A stretch of 64,000 nt of DNA from Hyphomicrobiales bacterium (GCA_900471925.1 UCGV01000012.1:62001-126000), one strand, 5' to 3'; shown: positions 53,298 to 62,695, counted from the stretch's first letter. Numbers and translations are program-made. Notes: generated from the letters alone by a model not told the origin.

Positions 53298-53981
53298 TTA
53301 CGTTAGGCGAGCGAGGATCTTTTCGCTCGTCAGTTCCCTGACCGCACCCTTGCCGATCCAGCGGGCAGTCTTGTCGGTGCTGGCAGCAAGGCGTTCGGCT
53401 GCGGCGAGGGCCGGGCCGTGGCAGGCGCTGCTACGCTTGCCGATATTGCGCAGCGCCCAATTGACGGCTTTGCGGACGAAATTCCTGGCATCGGTCGCAT
53501 GGGCCTCGATCAATGGCAGATAGGCAAGCAGGTTTTCGTCCGGGTCTGTCTTGCGATGCACGGCGGCGCCGGCGATCATCGCGAAGGCGGTGCGCCTGAC
53601 GAATTCGCGCTCGTCCGCTGCAAACTCAGGGATCACCGCATCGAGACCGGCCTCGACGAAGAGGTCGGCGGCGCAATCGACGACTTCCCAGGAGTTGAAG
53701 TCGGCGGCAAGGGCGCGGGCTTCATCAGCGGTAAGCCGTTTCGGCTCGAACGTATAGAGCGCCAGCAGGCGTGCCTCGCGGATGCGGCTTGCCCAGAGCT
53801 GCAAGGCTCTGGCGTGATCCTTCTTCGCAAGGCGCGCGATCTTCTGTAGGTCGGGATTGGAGATGCCGATGGCGGTTTCTGTCTCGATGCCGAAACGCGC
53901 CATGCCGGCAATATTGTCCTCGGAGCGCAGCGTGCGCAGATGCGCGATCAGGTCGGCTGCGCTCGAGGATTGGTCTATCAT
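53298..53981 (-). CDS. AlkD-like DNA alkylation repair protein
   Basis: A 227-residue helical-repeat (HEAT-like) protein of the DNA alkylation repair family: GISNPDLQKIARLAKKDHAR, SWEVVDCAADLF, FVRKAVNWALRNIGKRS. AlkD glycosylases remove alkylated bases without base flipping; the conserved Trp and Asp of the cleft appear to be in NSWEVVD. Start at 53981. Follows the dehydrogenase gene by 13 bases, so co-transcribed. Confidence 0.9.
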   Translation of the reverse strand: MIDQSSSAADLIAHLRTLRSEDNIAGMARFGIETETAIGISNPDLQKIARLAKKDHARALQLWASRIREARLLALYTFEPKRLTADEARALAADFNSWEVVDCAADLFVEAGLDAVIPEFAADEREFVRRTAFAMIAGAAVHRKTDPDENLLAYLPLIEAHATDARNFVRKAVNWALRNIGKRSSACHGPALAAAERLAASTDKTARWIGKGAVRELTSEKILARLT

Positions 53982-53994
53982 CGAAAAAGGCAGA

Positions 53995-54864
53995 TCATTT
54001 TTCGAGACGGGCGAGCAGCGAGGATGTGTCCCATCTGGCGCCGCCGAGTGCCTGCACATCACCGTAGAACTGATCGACGAGGGCGGTCAGCGGCAGGCGA
54101 GCGCCATTCTGCTTGGCTTCGGAGAGCACGATGCCGAGATCCTTGCGCATCCAGTCGACGGCAAAGCCTAAATCATATTTGCCCTGGTTCATGGTCTTGT
54201 GTCGATTTTCCATCTGCCAGGAGCCGGCGGCACCCTTGGAGATGACGTCGACCACCTTCTCGATATCGAGGCCGGCGCGCTTGCCGAAATGCACGGCTTC
54301 GGCAAGGCCCTGGACGATGCCGGCGATGCAGATCTGGTTCATCATCTTGGTCAGCTGGCCGGAACCGGCCGGGCCCATGAGGCCGACCATTCGGGCATAG
54401 GCGTCGATGACGGGCCTGGCCTTTTCGAATACAGCTTCATCGCCGCCGCACATGACGGTGAGCACGCCGTTCTCGGCGCCTGCCTGGCCGCCTGAAACCG
54501 GCGCATCGATGAAATCGACGCCCTTGGCCTTGGCGGCTTCATAGAGTTCGCGGGCGACTTCGGCGCTCGCCGTGGTGTTGTCGATGAGAACCGAACCTGA
54601 CGTCATCGTCTTCAGCACGCCATTCTCGCCCGATGTCACCTGGCGGAGATCATCGTCATTACCGACGCAGACGAAGACGAAATCGCAGCCTTCGGCGGCT
54701 TCGGCAGGGGTGGGGGCAGACTTGCCGGCGAATTTTTCGGCCCAGGCGGCGGCCTTTGCGGCCGTGCGATTGTAGACGGTGACATCATGGCCGCCCTTTG
54801 TCTTCAGATGGCCCGCCATCGGGAAACCCATGACGCCGAGACCGATGAAAGCGACTTTCGCCAT
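53995..54864 (-). CDS. Beta-hydroxyacid dehydrogenase (3-hydroxyisobutyrate/GarR type)
   Basis: A 289-residue dehydrogenase: Rossmann VAFIGLGVMGFPMAGHL, substrate-binding DAPVSGGQAGAENG, catalytic Lys in GSGQLTKMMNQICIA and the cofactor end KDLGIVLSEAKQNG. Could be 3-hydroxyisobutyrate, tartronate-semialdehyde or succinic-semialdehyde reductase; sequence alone does not decide. GGAGGACAG precedes the ATG at 54864. Confidence 0.92.
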   Translation of the reverse strand: MAKVAFIGLGVMGFPMAGHLKTKGGHDVTVYNRTAAKAAAWAEKFAGKSAPTPAEAAEGCDFVFVCVGNDDDLRQVTSGENGVLKTMTSGSVLIDNTTASAEVARELYEAAKAKGVDFIDAPVSGGQAGAENGVLTVMCGGDEAVFEKARPVIDAYARMVGLMGPAGSGQLTKMMNQICIAGIVQGLAEAVHFGKRAGLDIEKVVDVISKGAAGSWQMENRHKTMNQGKYDLGFAVDWMRKDLGIVLSEAKQNGARLPLTALVDQFYGDVQALGGARWDTSSLLARLEK

Positions 54865-55032
54865 ATGCTGTCCTCCATAACCGCTTGCAAACAGGGTGAG
54901 AGGATTAGCGGAAACGGCAGGTTCCGGAAAGCCACCGACACAGGAGAAGCGACCCTGCCTGGAACAAAATTTCTCCTGATAGGACAAAACGGGGTCGGGA
55001 AAGTTTCAGTTGTCGCTGATATGATAAAATAA

Positions 55033-55057
55033 ATTGTCGATCTAATTTATAGACTAA
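55033..55057. promoter_or_regulatory. Shared element before first ssuA
   Basis: ATTGTCGATCTAATT (55033-55047) is identical to 56286-56300 and continues as an imperfect palindrome (7 of 12 pairs). It lies about 75-99 bases before the first binding-protein start. Confidence 0.6.
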
Positions 55058-55131
55058 ATCATCATCGCTCTATCGAAACGGAATGGCCGGCGCAGCAGGA
55101 GCGCGGGTCAGACCAAAGGAAGGGGATAGAG

Positions 55132-56097
55132 ATGATCACACGTCGACAAACGCTGGGGCTCTTCGGGGCAGCTGCCGCAACCGCCATTCTGCCCACCGTC
55201 AGGCAGGCCCGCGCGGCGGCGACGGAGTTCCGCATCGGCTGGCAGAAGAATGGCGTGCTGGCGCTCGCCAAGCGCCGGGGTGCGCTGGAAAAACGGCTTG
55301 CCGATCAAGGCATCACCGTCAGCTGGTCGGAATTCACATCCGGGCCGCCGCTTCTGGAAGCACTCGGCGCCGGCGCGCTGGATTTCGGGGCCACCGGCGA
55401 TGTGCCGCCGCTCTTTGCGCAGGCCGCAGGCGGAGCGCTCTACTATGTCGGTATCTACCGGGGCAGCCCGGCTGCTTCCGCCATCCTCGTGCGCAAGGAT
55501 TCCCCGATCAAGACGCTCGCCGATCTGAAGGGCACGAAGGTTGCCTTCAAGCGCGGCTCCAGCGCTCATAACGTCACGGTCAAAGCGCTGCGCAAGGCGG
55601 GGCTGAAGCCTGAGGATGTTCAGCAGCTCGACCTGGCGCCGCCGGATGCGGCCGCCGCCTTCAAGAATGGCAGCATCGACGCCTGGTCGATTTGGGATCC
55701 CTATCTCGCCATTGCCGAGGCCGATCCGGATACGCGCGTCCTGACGACAGCCGAAGGCATCGTCGAGTCCTACAGCTTCTTCCTTGCCAACAAGGATTTC
55801 ACCGATGCCAACGGCACCGTGATCGTCAACGTGCTGGACGAGCTCGCCAAGGTCGGCCGCTCGGCGCAGGACAATCTCGACCAGACCGTGAAGGAGCTTT
55901 CGGAAATCACCGGCGTTCCTGCCGATGTGACGAAGGTGACGCTGCAGCGGCCCGGTGCCGATCTCGGTAGCGTCTCGACGGTCACGGATGCGGCTGCGGC
56001 CTATCAGCAAGCACTCGCCGACGAGTTCTACAATCTCGGCATCGTGCCGAAGAAGCTCGTGACCGGCGATATCGTCTGGCGCCCGAAGGCAAGCTGA
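55132..56097 (+). CDS. ssuA: Aliphatic sulfonate ABC binding protein, copy 1
   Basis: A 321-residue periplasmic binding protein with a Tat-type signal (TRRQTLGLFGAAAATAILP, cleavage after ARA). Matches SsuA: FRIGWQKNGVLALAKRRGAL, FTSGPPLLEALGAGALDFGA, GDVPPLFAQAAGG and SIDAWSIWDPYLA. Same length as copy 2, and about 65-70% identical by eye. Delivers alkanesulfonates to the SsuBC transporter. The stop lies inside a short tandem repeat. Confidence 0.93.
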   Translation: MITRRQTLGLFGAAAATAILPTVRQARAAATEFRIGWQKNGVLALAKRRGALEKRLADQGITVSWSEFTSGPPLLEALGAGALDFGATGDVPPLFAQAAGGALYYVGIYRGSPAASAILVRKDSPIKTLADLKGTKVAFKRGSSAHNVTVKALRKAGLKPEDVQQLDLAPPDAAAAFKNGSIDAWSIWDPYLAIAEADPDTRVLTTAEGIVESYSFFLANKDFTDANGTVIVNVLDELAKVGRSAQDNLDQTVKELSEITGVPADVTKVTLQRPGADLGSVSTVTDAAAAYQQALADEFYNLGIVPKKLVTGDIVWRPKAS

Positions 56098-56151
56098 CAC
56101 AGCCGCCGGGCGACCTGACACAGGCGCCGGGCGAGCTGACACAGCCGGCGC
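56092..56151 (+). repeat. Short tandem repeats after first ssuA
   Basis: A unit CTGACACAGsCGCCGGGCGA of about 21 bases occurs at 56092-56113, 56114-56134 and, truncated, from 56135. The gene stop codon is in the first unit. A related GCCGCCGGGCGAGCTGAC follows the second ssuA (57368-57385). Confidence 0.7.
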
Positions 56152-56285
56152 TGACAAGCCGTAAGTCTTCTCCAGTTTGAGTTGGGGTGCTGGGGTAGGG
56201 CCTCGCGACCGCGGCATGGGAGCATGCCCATGCCGCGGAACCGGGCAAAATTATTCTCCAGACCGCGGAAGAATAGCAAATTGAT

Positions 56286-56310
56286 ATTGTCGATCTAATT
56301 GGTCGTCTAT
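56286..56310. promoter_or_regulatory. Shared element before second ssuA
   Basis: ATTGTCGATCTAATT repeats 55033-55047 exactly; the adjoining GGTCGTCTAT (56301-56310) repeats 32809-32818. The 25 bases form an imperfect palindrome (8 of 12 pairs). Confidence 0.6.
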
Positions 56311-56398
56311 GTCACACTCTCCGCATGATCAGACGTGCCGGTTCGCAACGATATTTTGCGATGAAAGCGGCCAGCCACGAGGATGGAGAGGGAATTTC

Positions 56399-57364
56399 AT
56401 GTTCACACGCAGACAGACGCTCGGCCTTTTCGGCGCTGCGGCCGCCACGACAATCCTTCCGCAGGTACGTCCGGCAAAGGCTGCCGCCACCACGCTGCGC
56501 ATCGGCTGGCAGAAGTTCGGCGTGCTGCCGCTTGCCAAGGCATCGGGTGCGCTGGAGAAGCGGCTTGAGGCCAAGGGCGTTTCCGTCGAGTGGAACGAAT
56601 TCACATCAGGCCCGCCGCTGCTCGAAGCCGCCGGCGCCGGTGCGCTCGATTTCGGCGTTTCCGGCGATGTGCCGCCGCTCTTTGCCCAGGCTGCGGGCGG
56701 CGATCTTCTCTATGTCGGCGCCTATCAGGGACCGGCCGCCTTCCACGGGCTTCTGGTGCAGAAGGATTCCCCGATCCAGAAGCTCGAAGATCTCAAGGGC
56801 AAGAAGGTCGCGTACAAGCGCGGCTCCAGCGCCCATAATTTCGCCCTCAAGGTTCTCGCCAAGGCTGGGCTTTCGCTTGCCGATATTACCGAGGTCGATC
56901 TGCCGCCGCCCGATGCCGGTGCGGCCTTCAAGACCGGCAGCATCGATGCATGGGCGATCTGGGATCCCTTCTTCGCCGTGGCCGAGGCCGATCCGCAGAC
57001 CCGCGTGCTGACGACCTCGGAAGGCCTGCTCGATAACTGGGGCTATTTCCTCGGCAACGGCACTTTCACCAATGCCAATCCGGAAGTGATCGTCGATGTC
57101 GTCGACGAGCTTGCCAAGGTCGGGGCTGCCGCGCAGGCCAATCTCGACGATACCGTGAAGGCGCTTGCCCAGATCACCGGTGTGCCTGCCGATATCACCC
57201 GCGTCACGCTCACCCGCAGCAAGGCCGATCTCGGCAAGATCTCGCTCGTCCCGGATGCAGCGCTGACCTACCAGCAGGCGCTCGCCGACGATTTCTACAA
57301 GCTCAAGATCGTGCCGAAGCCGCTGAAGATCAGCGACATCGTGTGGCACCCGAAAGCGAGCTAG
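56399..57364 (+). CDS. ssuA: Aliphatic sulfonate ABC binding protein, copy 2
   Basis: A 321-residue SsuA paralogue: Tat signal TRRQTLGLFGAAAATTILPQ, then LRIGWQKFGVLPLAKASGAL, GDVPPLFAQAAGGDLLYVGA and SIDAWAIWDPFFA. Start at 56399 follows GGAGAGGGA. It is the copy next to ssuD and so the likely main component. Divergence from copy 1 is concentrated after residue 230, where ligand choice may differ. Confidence 0.93.
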   Translation: MFTRRQTLGLFGAAAATTILPQVRPAKAAATTLRIGWQKFGVLPLAKASGALEKRLEAKGVSVEWNEFTSGPPLLEAAGAGALDFGVSGDVPPLFAQAAGGDLLYVGAYQGPAAFHGLLVQKDSPIQKLEDLKGKKVAYKRGSSAHNFALKVLAKAGLSLADITEVDLPPPDAGAAFKTGSIDAWAIWDPFFAVAEADPQTRVLTTSEGLLDNWGYFLGNGTFTNANPEVIVDVVDELAKVGAAAQANLDDTVKALAQITGVPADITRVTLTRSKADLGKISLVPDAALTYQQALADDFYKLKIVPKPLKISDIVWHPKAS

Positions 57365-57431
57365 CAAGCCGCCGGGCGAGCTGACCGCACCGTCAGGCTG
57401 ATTTCAGATATCAATAAAAAGGAATGCGCTC

Positions 57432-58607
57432 ATGACCGCTTCATCCGACCCGATCAATTTCCTCTGGTTCATCCCGACTTCGGGCGACGGTACCTATCTC
57501 GGTTCGACCGATCTCAACCGCGCCCCCGAAATCGGCTACCTGACGCAGATCGCCCAGGCAGTGGACCGCCTCGGCTATTCCGGCGTGCTGCTGCCGACCG
57601 GCGTGGCCTGCGAGGAATCCTTCGTCATGGCTTCGGCGCTCGCCGCCAAGACCGAGCGGCTGCAGTTCCTGGTGGCCATCCGCCCCGGCACGGCGTCGCC
57701 GGCCTATTACGCCCGCCTTGCCACGACGCTCGACCGCATCTCCAACGGCCGCCTGCTGCTCAATATCGTGGTCGGCGGCAGCCCGGCCGAGCTTGCCGGC
57801 GACGGTATCCATCTAGAGCATGACGAGCGTTACGCCCATGCCGACGAGTTCTTCCACGTTTTCGAAGAACTGCTGGAAAAGGGTGTGGCGAGCTACGACG
57901 GCAAGTACATCAAGGCGACCGAAGCCCGCCTCGGCTTCCCCTCCGTGCAGACACCGCGCCCGCCGCTCTATTTCGGCGGCTCCTCGGATGCCGGCATCGA
58001 TTTTGCCGTCGGCCGCGTCGACAAGTATCTGACCTGGGGCGAGCCGCCGGCACAGGTGGCCGAGAAGGTTCAGAAGGTGCGCGCTGCCGCCGCCGGCAAG
58101 GGCCGCGACGTCTCCTTCGGCATCCGCCTGCACTTCATCGTCCGCGAAACGGATGAAGAGGCGTGGGAAGCCGCCGATCGCCTGATCCGGCATCTCGACG
58201 ACGCGACGATCGCCGAGGCACAGGAGCGCTTCGTCAAGGAATCCGATTCCGTCGGCCAGAGGCGCATGGCGGCCCTTCACGGCGGCCGGCGCGACAAGCT
58301 CGAAGTCTCTCCGAACCTCTGGGCCGGTATCGGCCTCGTTCGCGCCGGTGCGGGCACCGCGCTCGTCGGCTCGCCGAAGACGGTTGCCGCGCGCCTGCGC
58401 GAATATCAGGAGGTCGGCATCGATACGGTGATCGGTTCCGGCTATCCGCATCTGGAAGAAGCCTATCGCGTCGCCGAACTGCTCTTCCCGGAACTCGGAA
58501 TCGAGAGGAGCGAACAGCGCCTGAGCTTCAACAACGAGTTCGGCCGCAAGAAGGTCTTCGCCGGCGGCAGCCATGGCGGCAACCTGAAGGTCGTTTCCGG
58601 CTCCTGA
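57432..58607 (+). CDS. ssuD: FMNH2-dependent alkanesulfonate monooxygenase
   Basis: A 391-residue SsuD of the bacterial luciferase family, releasing sulfite and an aldehyde from alkanesulfonates with FMNH2 and oxygen. Signatures: FLWFIPTSGDGTYLG, LVAIRPGTASPAYYARL, NIVVGGSPAELAGDG and GSGYPHLEEAYR. A flavin reductase (SsuE) is not in the window. AAAAAGGAATG precedes the ATG. Part of the ssu operon. Confidence 0.96.
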   Translation: MTASSDPINFLWFIPTSGDGTYLGSTDLNRAPEIGYLTQIAQAVDRLGYSGVLLPTGVACEESFVMASALAAKTERLQFLVAIRPGTASPAYYARLATTLDRISNGRLLLNIVVGGSPAELAGDGIHLEHDERYAHADEFFHVFEELLEKGVASYDGKYIKATEARLGFPSVQTPRPPLYFGGSSDAGIDFAVGRVDKYLTWGEPPAQVAEKVQKVRAAAAGKGRDVSFGIRLHFIVRETDEEAWEAADRLIRHLDDATIAEAQERFVKESDSVGQRRMAALHGGRRDKLEVSPNLWAGIGLVRAGAGTALVGSPKTVAARLREYQEVGIDTVIGSGYPHLEEAYRVAELLFPELGIERSEQRLSFNNEFGRKKVFAGGSHGGNLKVVSGS

Positions 58608-58696
58608 TCCGAAGCCACTTACCAACGCAATTCCGGATACGAAACTCCGCACAGTTTCCCGGAATTGCCCTGAAGCAAAGCGCGAGGAAGATATCT

Positions 58697-59533
58697 ATGT
58701 CGACTTTCGATACGCCGTTTGCACGGGCTGCCGCCGACACGAGCAAGGGCAGGGCGGGTTTGCGCCTGCCGCTGCCCGGTCGCGACAAACTCTTGCCCTA
58801 TCTGGTGCCGGTCGCGATCATCGCACTCTGGCAGCTCGGCTGTTCGGTCGGCTGGATTTCCTCGCGCATCATGCCGTCACCGGCCGATGTCGCCAGCGCC
58901 TTCTGGGCGACGACCATCTCAGGGCAATTGCCTGAAGACGTGCTCGTCAGCGCCGCCCGCGCCTTTGCCGGCCTGCTCGTCGGCGGTACGATCGGCTTCC
59001 TGCTCGGCATCGCCAATGGCGTCTCCAAGCTCTCGGAGCAGCTGACGGATACCACGCTGCAGATGCTGCGTACCATTCCGCATCTGGCGATGATCCCGCT
59101 CGTCATCCTCTGGTTCGGCATCGGCGAGGAATCGAAGCTCTTCCTCACATCGCTCGGCGTGCTTTTCCCGGTCTATCTCAACACCTATCACGGCGTACGC
59201 AATGTCGACCGTGACCTGATCGAGATGGGCAAGGTCTACGGCATGAGCGGCTGGACGCTGTTCCGCAAGGTGATCTTCCCCGGCGCGCTGCCCTCGATCT
59301 TCGTCGGCTTGCGCTATGCGCTGGGCATCATGTGGCTGACGCTTATCGTGTCTGAATCAATTGCTGCATCCTCAGGCATCGGTCACATGGCCAACAATGC
59401 CCGCGAATTCATGATGACCGATGTGGTGGTGCTGGCGCTCGTCATCTACGCCGTGCTCGGCAAGCTTGCCGATGTCGTCGCCCGCGCACTGGAGCGTCAG
59501 ACGCTCAAGTGGAACCCGGCTTACGCCAAGTAG
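58697..59533 (+). CDS. ssuC: Alkanesulfonate ABC permease
   Basis: A 278-residue membrane permease with six hydrophobic helices and the EAA-type loop (EMGKVYGMSGWTLFRKVIFP). Start ATG at 58697 follows GAGGAAGA. Family signs include PHLAMIPLVILWFGIGEESK. Works with SsuA and SsuB to import sulfonates; 12 bases upstream of ssuB. Confidence 0.95.
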   Translation: MSTFDTPFARAAADTSKGRAGLRLPLPGRDKLLPYLVPVAIIALWQLGCSVGWISSRIMPSPADVASAFWATTISGQLPEDVLVSAARAFAGLLVGGTIGFLLGIANGVSKLSEQLTDTTLQMLRTIPHLAMIPLVILWFGIGEESKLFLTSLGVLFPVYLNTYHGVRNVDRDLIEMGKVYGMSGWTLFRKVIFPGALPSIFVGLRYALGIMWLTLIVSESIAASSGIGHMANNAREFMMTDVVVLALVIYAVLGKLADVVARALERQTLKWNPAYAK

Positions 59534-59544
59534 GAGTTGCGGCC

Positions 59545-60366
59545 ATGACTGTCATCACGCACGAGCGTTTCCATCCTGTCGATACGGCCGAATATATCGA
59601 GCCTCAGCCTGCGGCGGCCGGTGAGGGCGCTGCGGCGATCACGCTCTCCGGCCTCGAAAAGAGTTTCGGCGCCAACAGGGTGCTACGCGGCATCAACGTG
59701 CATATCCCGGCCGGCCAGTTCGTCGCCGTCATCGGCAAGAGCGGCTGCGGCAAGAGCACGCTGCTGCGCATCCTGATGGGCCTAGACGAGCCGACAGATG
59801 GCGAATTGCGCTTCGAAGGCGCCGATGGCCGCGAGACGCGGCCCAACGCCCGTATCGTCTTCCAGGAGCCACGGCTTCTGCCCTGGCTCAGCGTCGCCGA
59901 CAATGTCGTTGTTGGCCTCGGCGAAGGCGTCGAGAAGAAGCGGGCGCGTGAGGAGGCCAAGGCCGTTCTCGATGAAGTCCAGCTTGCCGAGAAGGCCGGC
60001 GAGTGGCCGTCGCGCCTGTCCGGCGGCCAGCGCCAGCGCGTGGCGCTTGCCCGCGCGCTCGTCAGCAAACCCGGCATCCTGGCGCTCGACGAACCGCTGG
60101 GTGCCCTCGATGCGCTGACCCGCATCAGCATGCAGCAATTGCTGAACCGCGTCTGGCGCGAACTCGGCTGCACGACCGTGCTCGTCACGCATGATGTCAG
60201 CGAGGCCGTGCATTTGGCCGACCGTGTGATCGTGCTGGAAGAGGGCCGCATCGCCCTCGATCTCGCCATTCCCTATCCGCATCCCCGCCGCCACGGCAAT
60301 CCGGCGTTGGCGGAGCTGGAGGGCAGGCTGCTGTCGGCCATTCTCGGCAGCGATGGCGGGCATTAG
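59545..60366 (+). CDS. ssuB: Alkanesulfonate ABC ATPase
   Basis: A 273-residue ATPase: Walker A GKSGCGKST, Q-loop FQEPRLLPWL, signature LSGGQRQRVALARAL, Walker B ILALDEPLGALDA and switch His in VTHDVSEAV. TAGGAG precedes the ATG at 59545. The extra ~40 N-terminal residues (HERFHPVDTAEYIEPQPAAA) precede the nucleotide-binding core. Ends head-on against pdhA with no gap. Confidence 0.95.
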   Translation: MTVITHERFHPVDTAEYIEPQPAAAGEGAAAITLSGLEKSFGANRVLRGINVHIPAGQFVAVIGKSGCGKSTLLRILMGLDEPTDGELRFEGADGRETRPNARIVFQEPRLLPWLSVADNVVVGLGEGVEKKRAREEAKAVLDEVQLAEKAGEWPSRLSGGQRQRVALARALVSKPGILALDEPLGALDALTRISMQQLLNRVWRELGCTTVLVTHDVSEAVHLADRVIVLEEGRIALDLAIPYPHPRRHGNPALAELEGRLLSAILGSDGGH

Positions 60367-61356
60367 TCACGCATAGACATCGGTGTAGAGTTCGGACGCA
60401 TCGGGGATGGGGCTCGTCTTGGCGAAATCGACGGCTGCGGCCACGATCTCCCTGATCTCCTGTTCAATCCGTTTCAGGTCCTCCTCGCTCGCGTATCCTT
60501 CCTTGAGGATGCGGGTGCGGGAGCGATCGATCGGGTCGTTCTGGTCCTTCACCTTCTGCACTTCCTCGCGGGAGCGGTATTTGGCGGGATCGGACATCGA
60601 ATGGCCGCGATAACGGTAGGTCAGCATTTCCAGGATGATCGGTCCTTTGCCGCTGCGCGCGTGCTCGACGGCCTTGGCGCCAGCGGCGCGCACCGCGCGC
60701 ACATCCATGGCGTCCACCTGCATGCCCGGAATATTCAGCGACAGGCCGCGCTCGGAGAGATTGAGATTGGCGGAGGCGCGTTCGATGCTGGTGCCCATGC
60801 CGTAGTGATTGTTTTCGATGATGTAGACGACCGGCAGATTCCAGATCTTCGCCATGTTGAAGCTCTCGTAGACCTGGCCCTGGTTGGAGGCGCCGTCGCC
60901 GAAATAGGTGAGGCAGACGCGGTCATTGCCGCGATATCTGTTGGCGAAGGCGAGGCCGGTGCCGAGCGAGACCTGCGCGCCGACGATGCCGTGGCCGCCG
61001 TAGAAGCCGCGGTCGGGCGCGAAAACATGCATGGAGCCGCCTTTACCTCTGGAGGCGCCGGCCATGCGACCGGTCAGTTCTGATAGTACCGCCTTCGGAT
61101 CCATGCCGGCCATCAGCGCGTGGCCATGGTCGCGATAGGCGGTGATGACCTGATCGCCAGCGCCGATCGCCATCTGCATACCGACGACCACAGCCTCCTG
61201 ACCGATATAGAGATGGCAGAAACCGGCAATGAGGCCCTCGCCATACATCTGGCCACAGCGCTCCTCGAAGCGGCGGATCAGCAGCATATCGCGAAAGGCT
61301 TTCAATTCCTCAGGTTTTGAGAGCGTGAGATCGGGGTCGAGGTTCGGCTTTGCCAT
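60367..61356 (-). CDS. pdhA: Orphan pyruvate dehydrogenase E1-alpha-like protein
   Basis: A 329-residue E1-alpha of the thiamine-diphosphate alpha-ketoacid dehydrogenases: IGQEAVVVGM, RDHGHALMAGMDP, the TPP motif GDGASNQGQVYESFNMAKIW ending ENN, and the phosphorylation-site-like YRYRGHSMSDPAKYRSRE. It lacks the ~20-residue extension of the rhizobial PdhA. No E1-beta, E2 or E3 gene is adjacent, though these normally follow pdhA. AGGAAGGAAA precedes the ATG. Could act on acetoin or pyruvate with a trans-encoded beta subunit. Confidence 0.9.
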   Translation of the reverse strand: MAKPNLDPDLTLSKPEELKAFRDMLLIRRFEERCGQMYGEGLIAGFCHLYIGQEAVVVGMQMAIGAGDQVITAYRDHGHALMAGMDPKAVLSELTGRMAGASRGKGGSMHVFAPDRGFYGGHGIVGAQVSLGTGLAFANRYRGNDRVCLTYFGDGASNQGQVYESFNMAKIWNLPVVYIIENNHYGMGTSIERASANLNLSERGLSLNIPGMQVDAMDVRAVRAAGAKAVEHARSGKGPIILEMLTYRYRGHSMSDPAKYRSREEVQKVKDQNDPIDRSRTRILKEGYASEEDLKRIEQEIREIVAAAVDFAKTSPIPDASELYTDVYA

Positions 61357-61646
61357 GCTATTTCCTTCCTATCGAAACGACCCGCCAGGGGCCGCGCCGG
61401 CGATCATAGAAAGGCGGGGCGGGCAATGCCCGTTGCGCTTTGGCAAGCCGCAATTTCCGTCGCGCAATCCGGCTTGTTATCGCTTGCCGTCCGGCAAGGC
61501 TGGCTTGCATCTTTGCAAGGAGACCGGAGCGCTGGACGGATTATAGTCACCATTGCATCGACGCGCTGATGTCGCGCGTCGTCAGGCTTTCCGATCTGCA
61601 ATGCGTGATGTCGGAATGCCAATCGGATTTGCGAGGCGGCAATGAT

Positions 61647-62564
61647 ATGAGCGACTGGAATGAATTCAGGATTGTGCTGGCGATCGGCAGGGCCGGGTCG
61701 CTGGTCGGCGCGGCAAGGGATCTCGGCCACGACCACTCGACGGTGTTCCGCTGGCTGAATGCGCTGGAAAGGCGCCGGGGCGTGCAATTGTTCGACCGTG
61801 GAGCGAACCAGTATGTGCCGACCGAAGCCGGCGCGCAGATGGTGATGGCCGCCGAGCGGCTGGAAGCGGAGATCATGGCGCTCGACCGGTCGATTGCCGG
61901 GCGCGATGCGAAGCTCTTGGGCAAGCTCAGGATCACATCGTCGGAGACGCTGTCCTATCGTATCCTCAACGAGGTGCTGGAGGGCTTTCGCCAAGAGCAT
62001 GACGGTATCGAACTCGAATTGCTCGTCGACAACCGCCAACTCGATCTTATCAGGCGCGAGGCCGATATCGCGATCCGGGCGACGCGCCCGCATGAGGGCG
62101 AACTCTTCGGGCGCAAGATCGCTTCGACGCCCTGGACCTTCTATGGCAGCAGGCTCTATCTCGCCGGACGCGAGCCCCCCACCGATATCGCCTCGCTGTC
62201 CCGCCATGTGGTGATCGGCTGGGACAACGGCGCCGTGGCAGCCGCCTCGACCTGGCTTGCGGAGAATATTTCCCCGCACGCCTTCGCCTATCGATCGAGC
62301 AGTCTCATCAACCAGCTGATGGCGGTGAAGGCCGGGCTGGGGCTGGCGTTGCTGCCCTGCTATCTCGGCGACCTGGAACCCGATATCGAACGAGTACACG
62401 AGCCGCTGGCAGAGCTGACGCGGGAACTGTGGCTGATCACGCACAAGGATCTTCGCAACACGGCGCGCGTGCGAGCCTTCTTCGATCATGTCGGCGGCGG
62501 GCTGCTGGCGCGGCGTGCGCTGCTTGAAGGAGAGCACGGCGGAGTACTGGCCGCGATCGATTGA
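61647..62564 (+). CDS. LysR-family transcriptional regulator
   Basis: A 305-residue LysR-type regulator: MSDWNEFRIVLAIGRAGSLV, HTH AARDLGHDHSTVFRWLNALE, and effector domain LRITSSETLSYRILNEVLEG. The HTH with HSTVFRWLNALE is of the YafC/DsdC-like subgroup often found in rhizobia. Start at 61647 fits the family. Divergent from pdhA across 290 bases, so it may regulate it. Confidence 0.9.
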   Translation: MSDWNEFRIVLAIGRAGSLVGAARDLGHDHSTVFRWLNALERRRGVQLFDRGANQYVPTEAGAQMVMAAERLEAEIMALDRSIAGRDAKLLGKLRITSSETLSYRILNEVLEGFRQEHDGIELELLVDNRQLDLIRREADIAIRATRPHEGELFGRKIASTPWTFYGSRLYLAGREPPTDIASLSRHVVIGWDNGAVAAASTWLAENISPHAFAYRSSSLINQLMAVKAGLGLALLPCYLGDLEPDIERVHEPLAELTRELWLITHKDLRNTARVRAFFDHVGGGLLARRALLEGEHGGVLAAID

Positions 62565-62695
62565 ACCAGTCGCTTGACGGCCGGCAAAGGGACATTGCGT
62601 CGCTGCAATGACGCGAGGCGAGACGCGATGCCGGGTCATTCGCTACACAGGGCTGGGTCGTTCCCAGGCATTCAACAGACAGGACGGATAATCCC

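Noticed and set aside
56092..56151. CRISPR-like repeats
   Set aside because: Units are about 21 bases, directly adjacent without spacers, and decayed; no cas gene is present.
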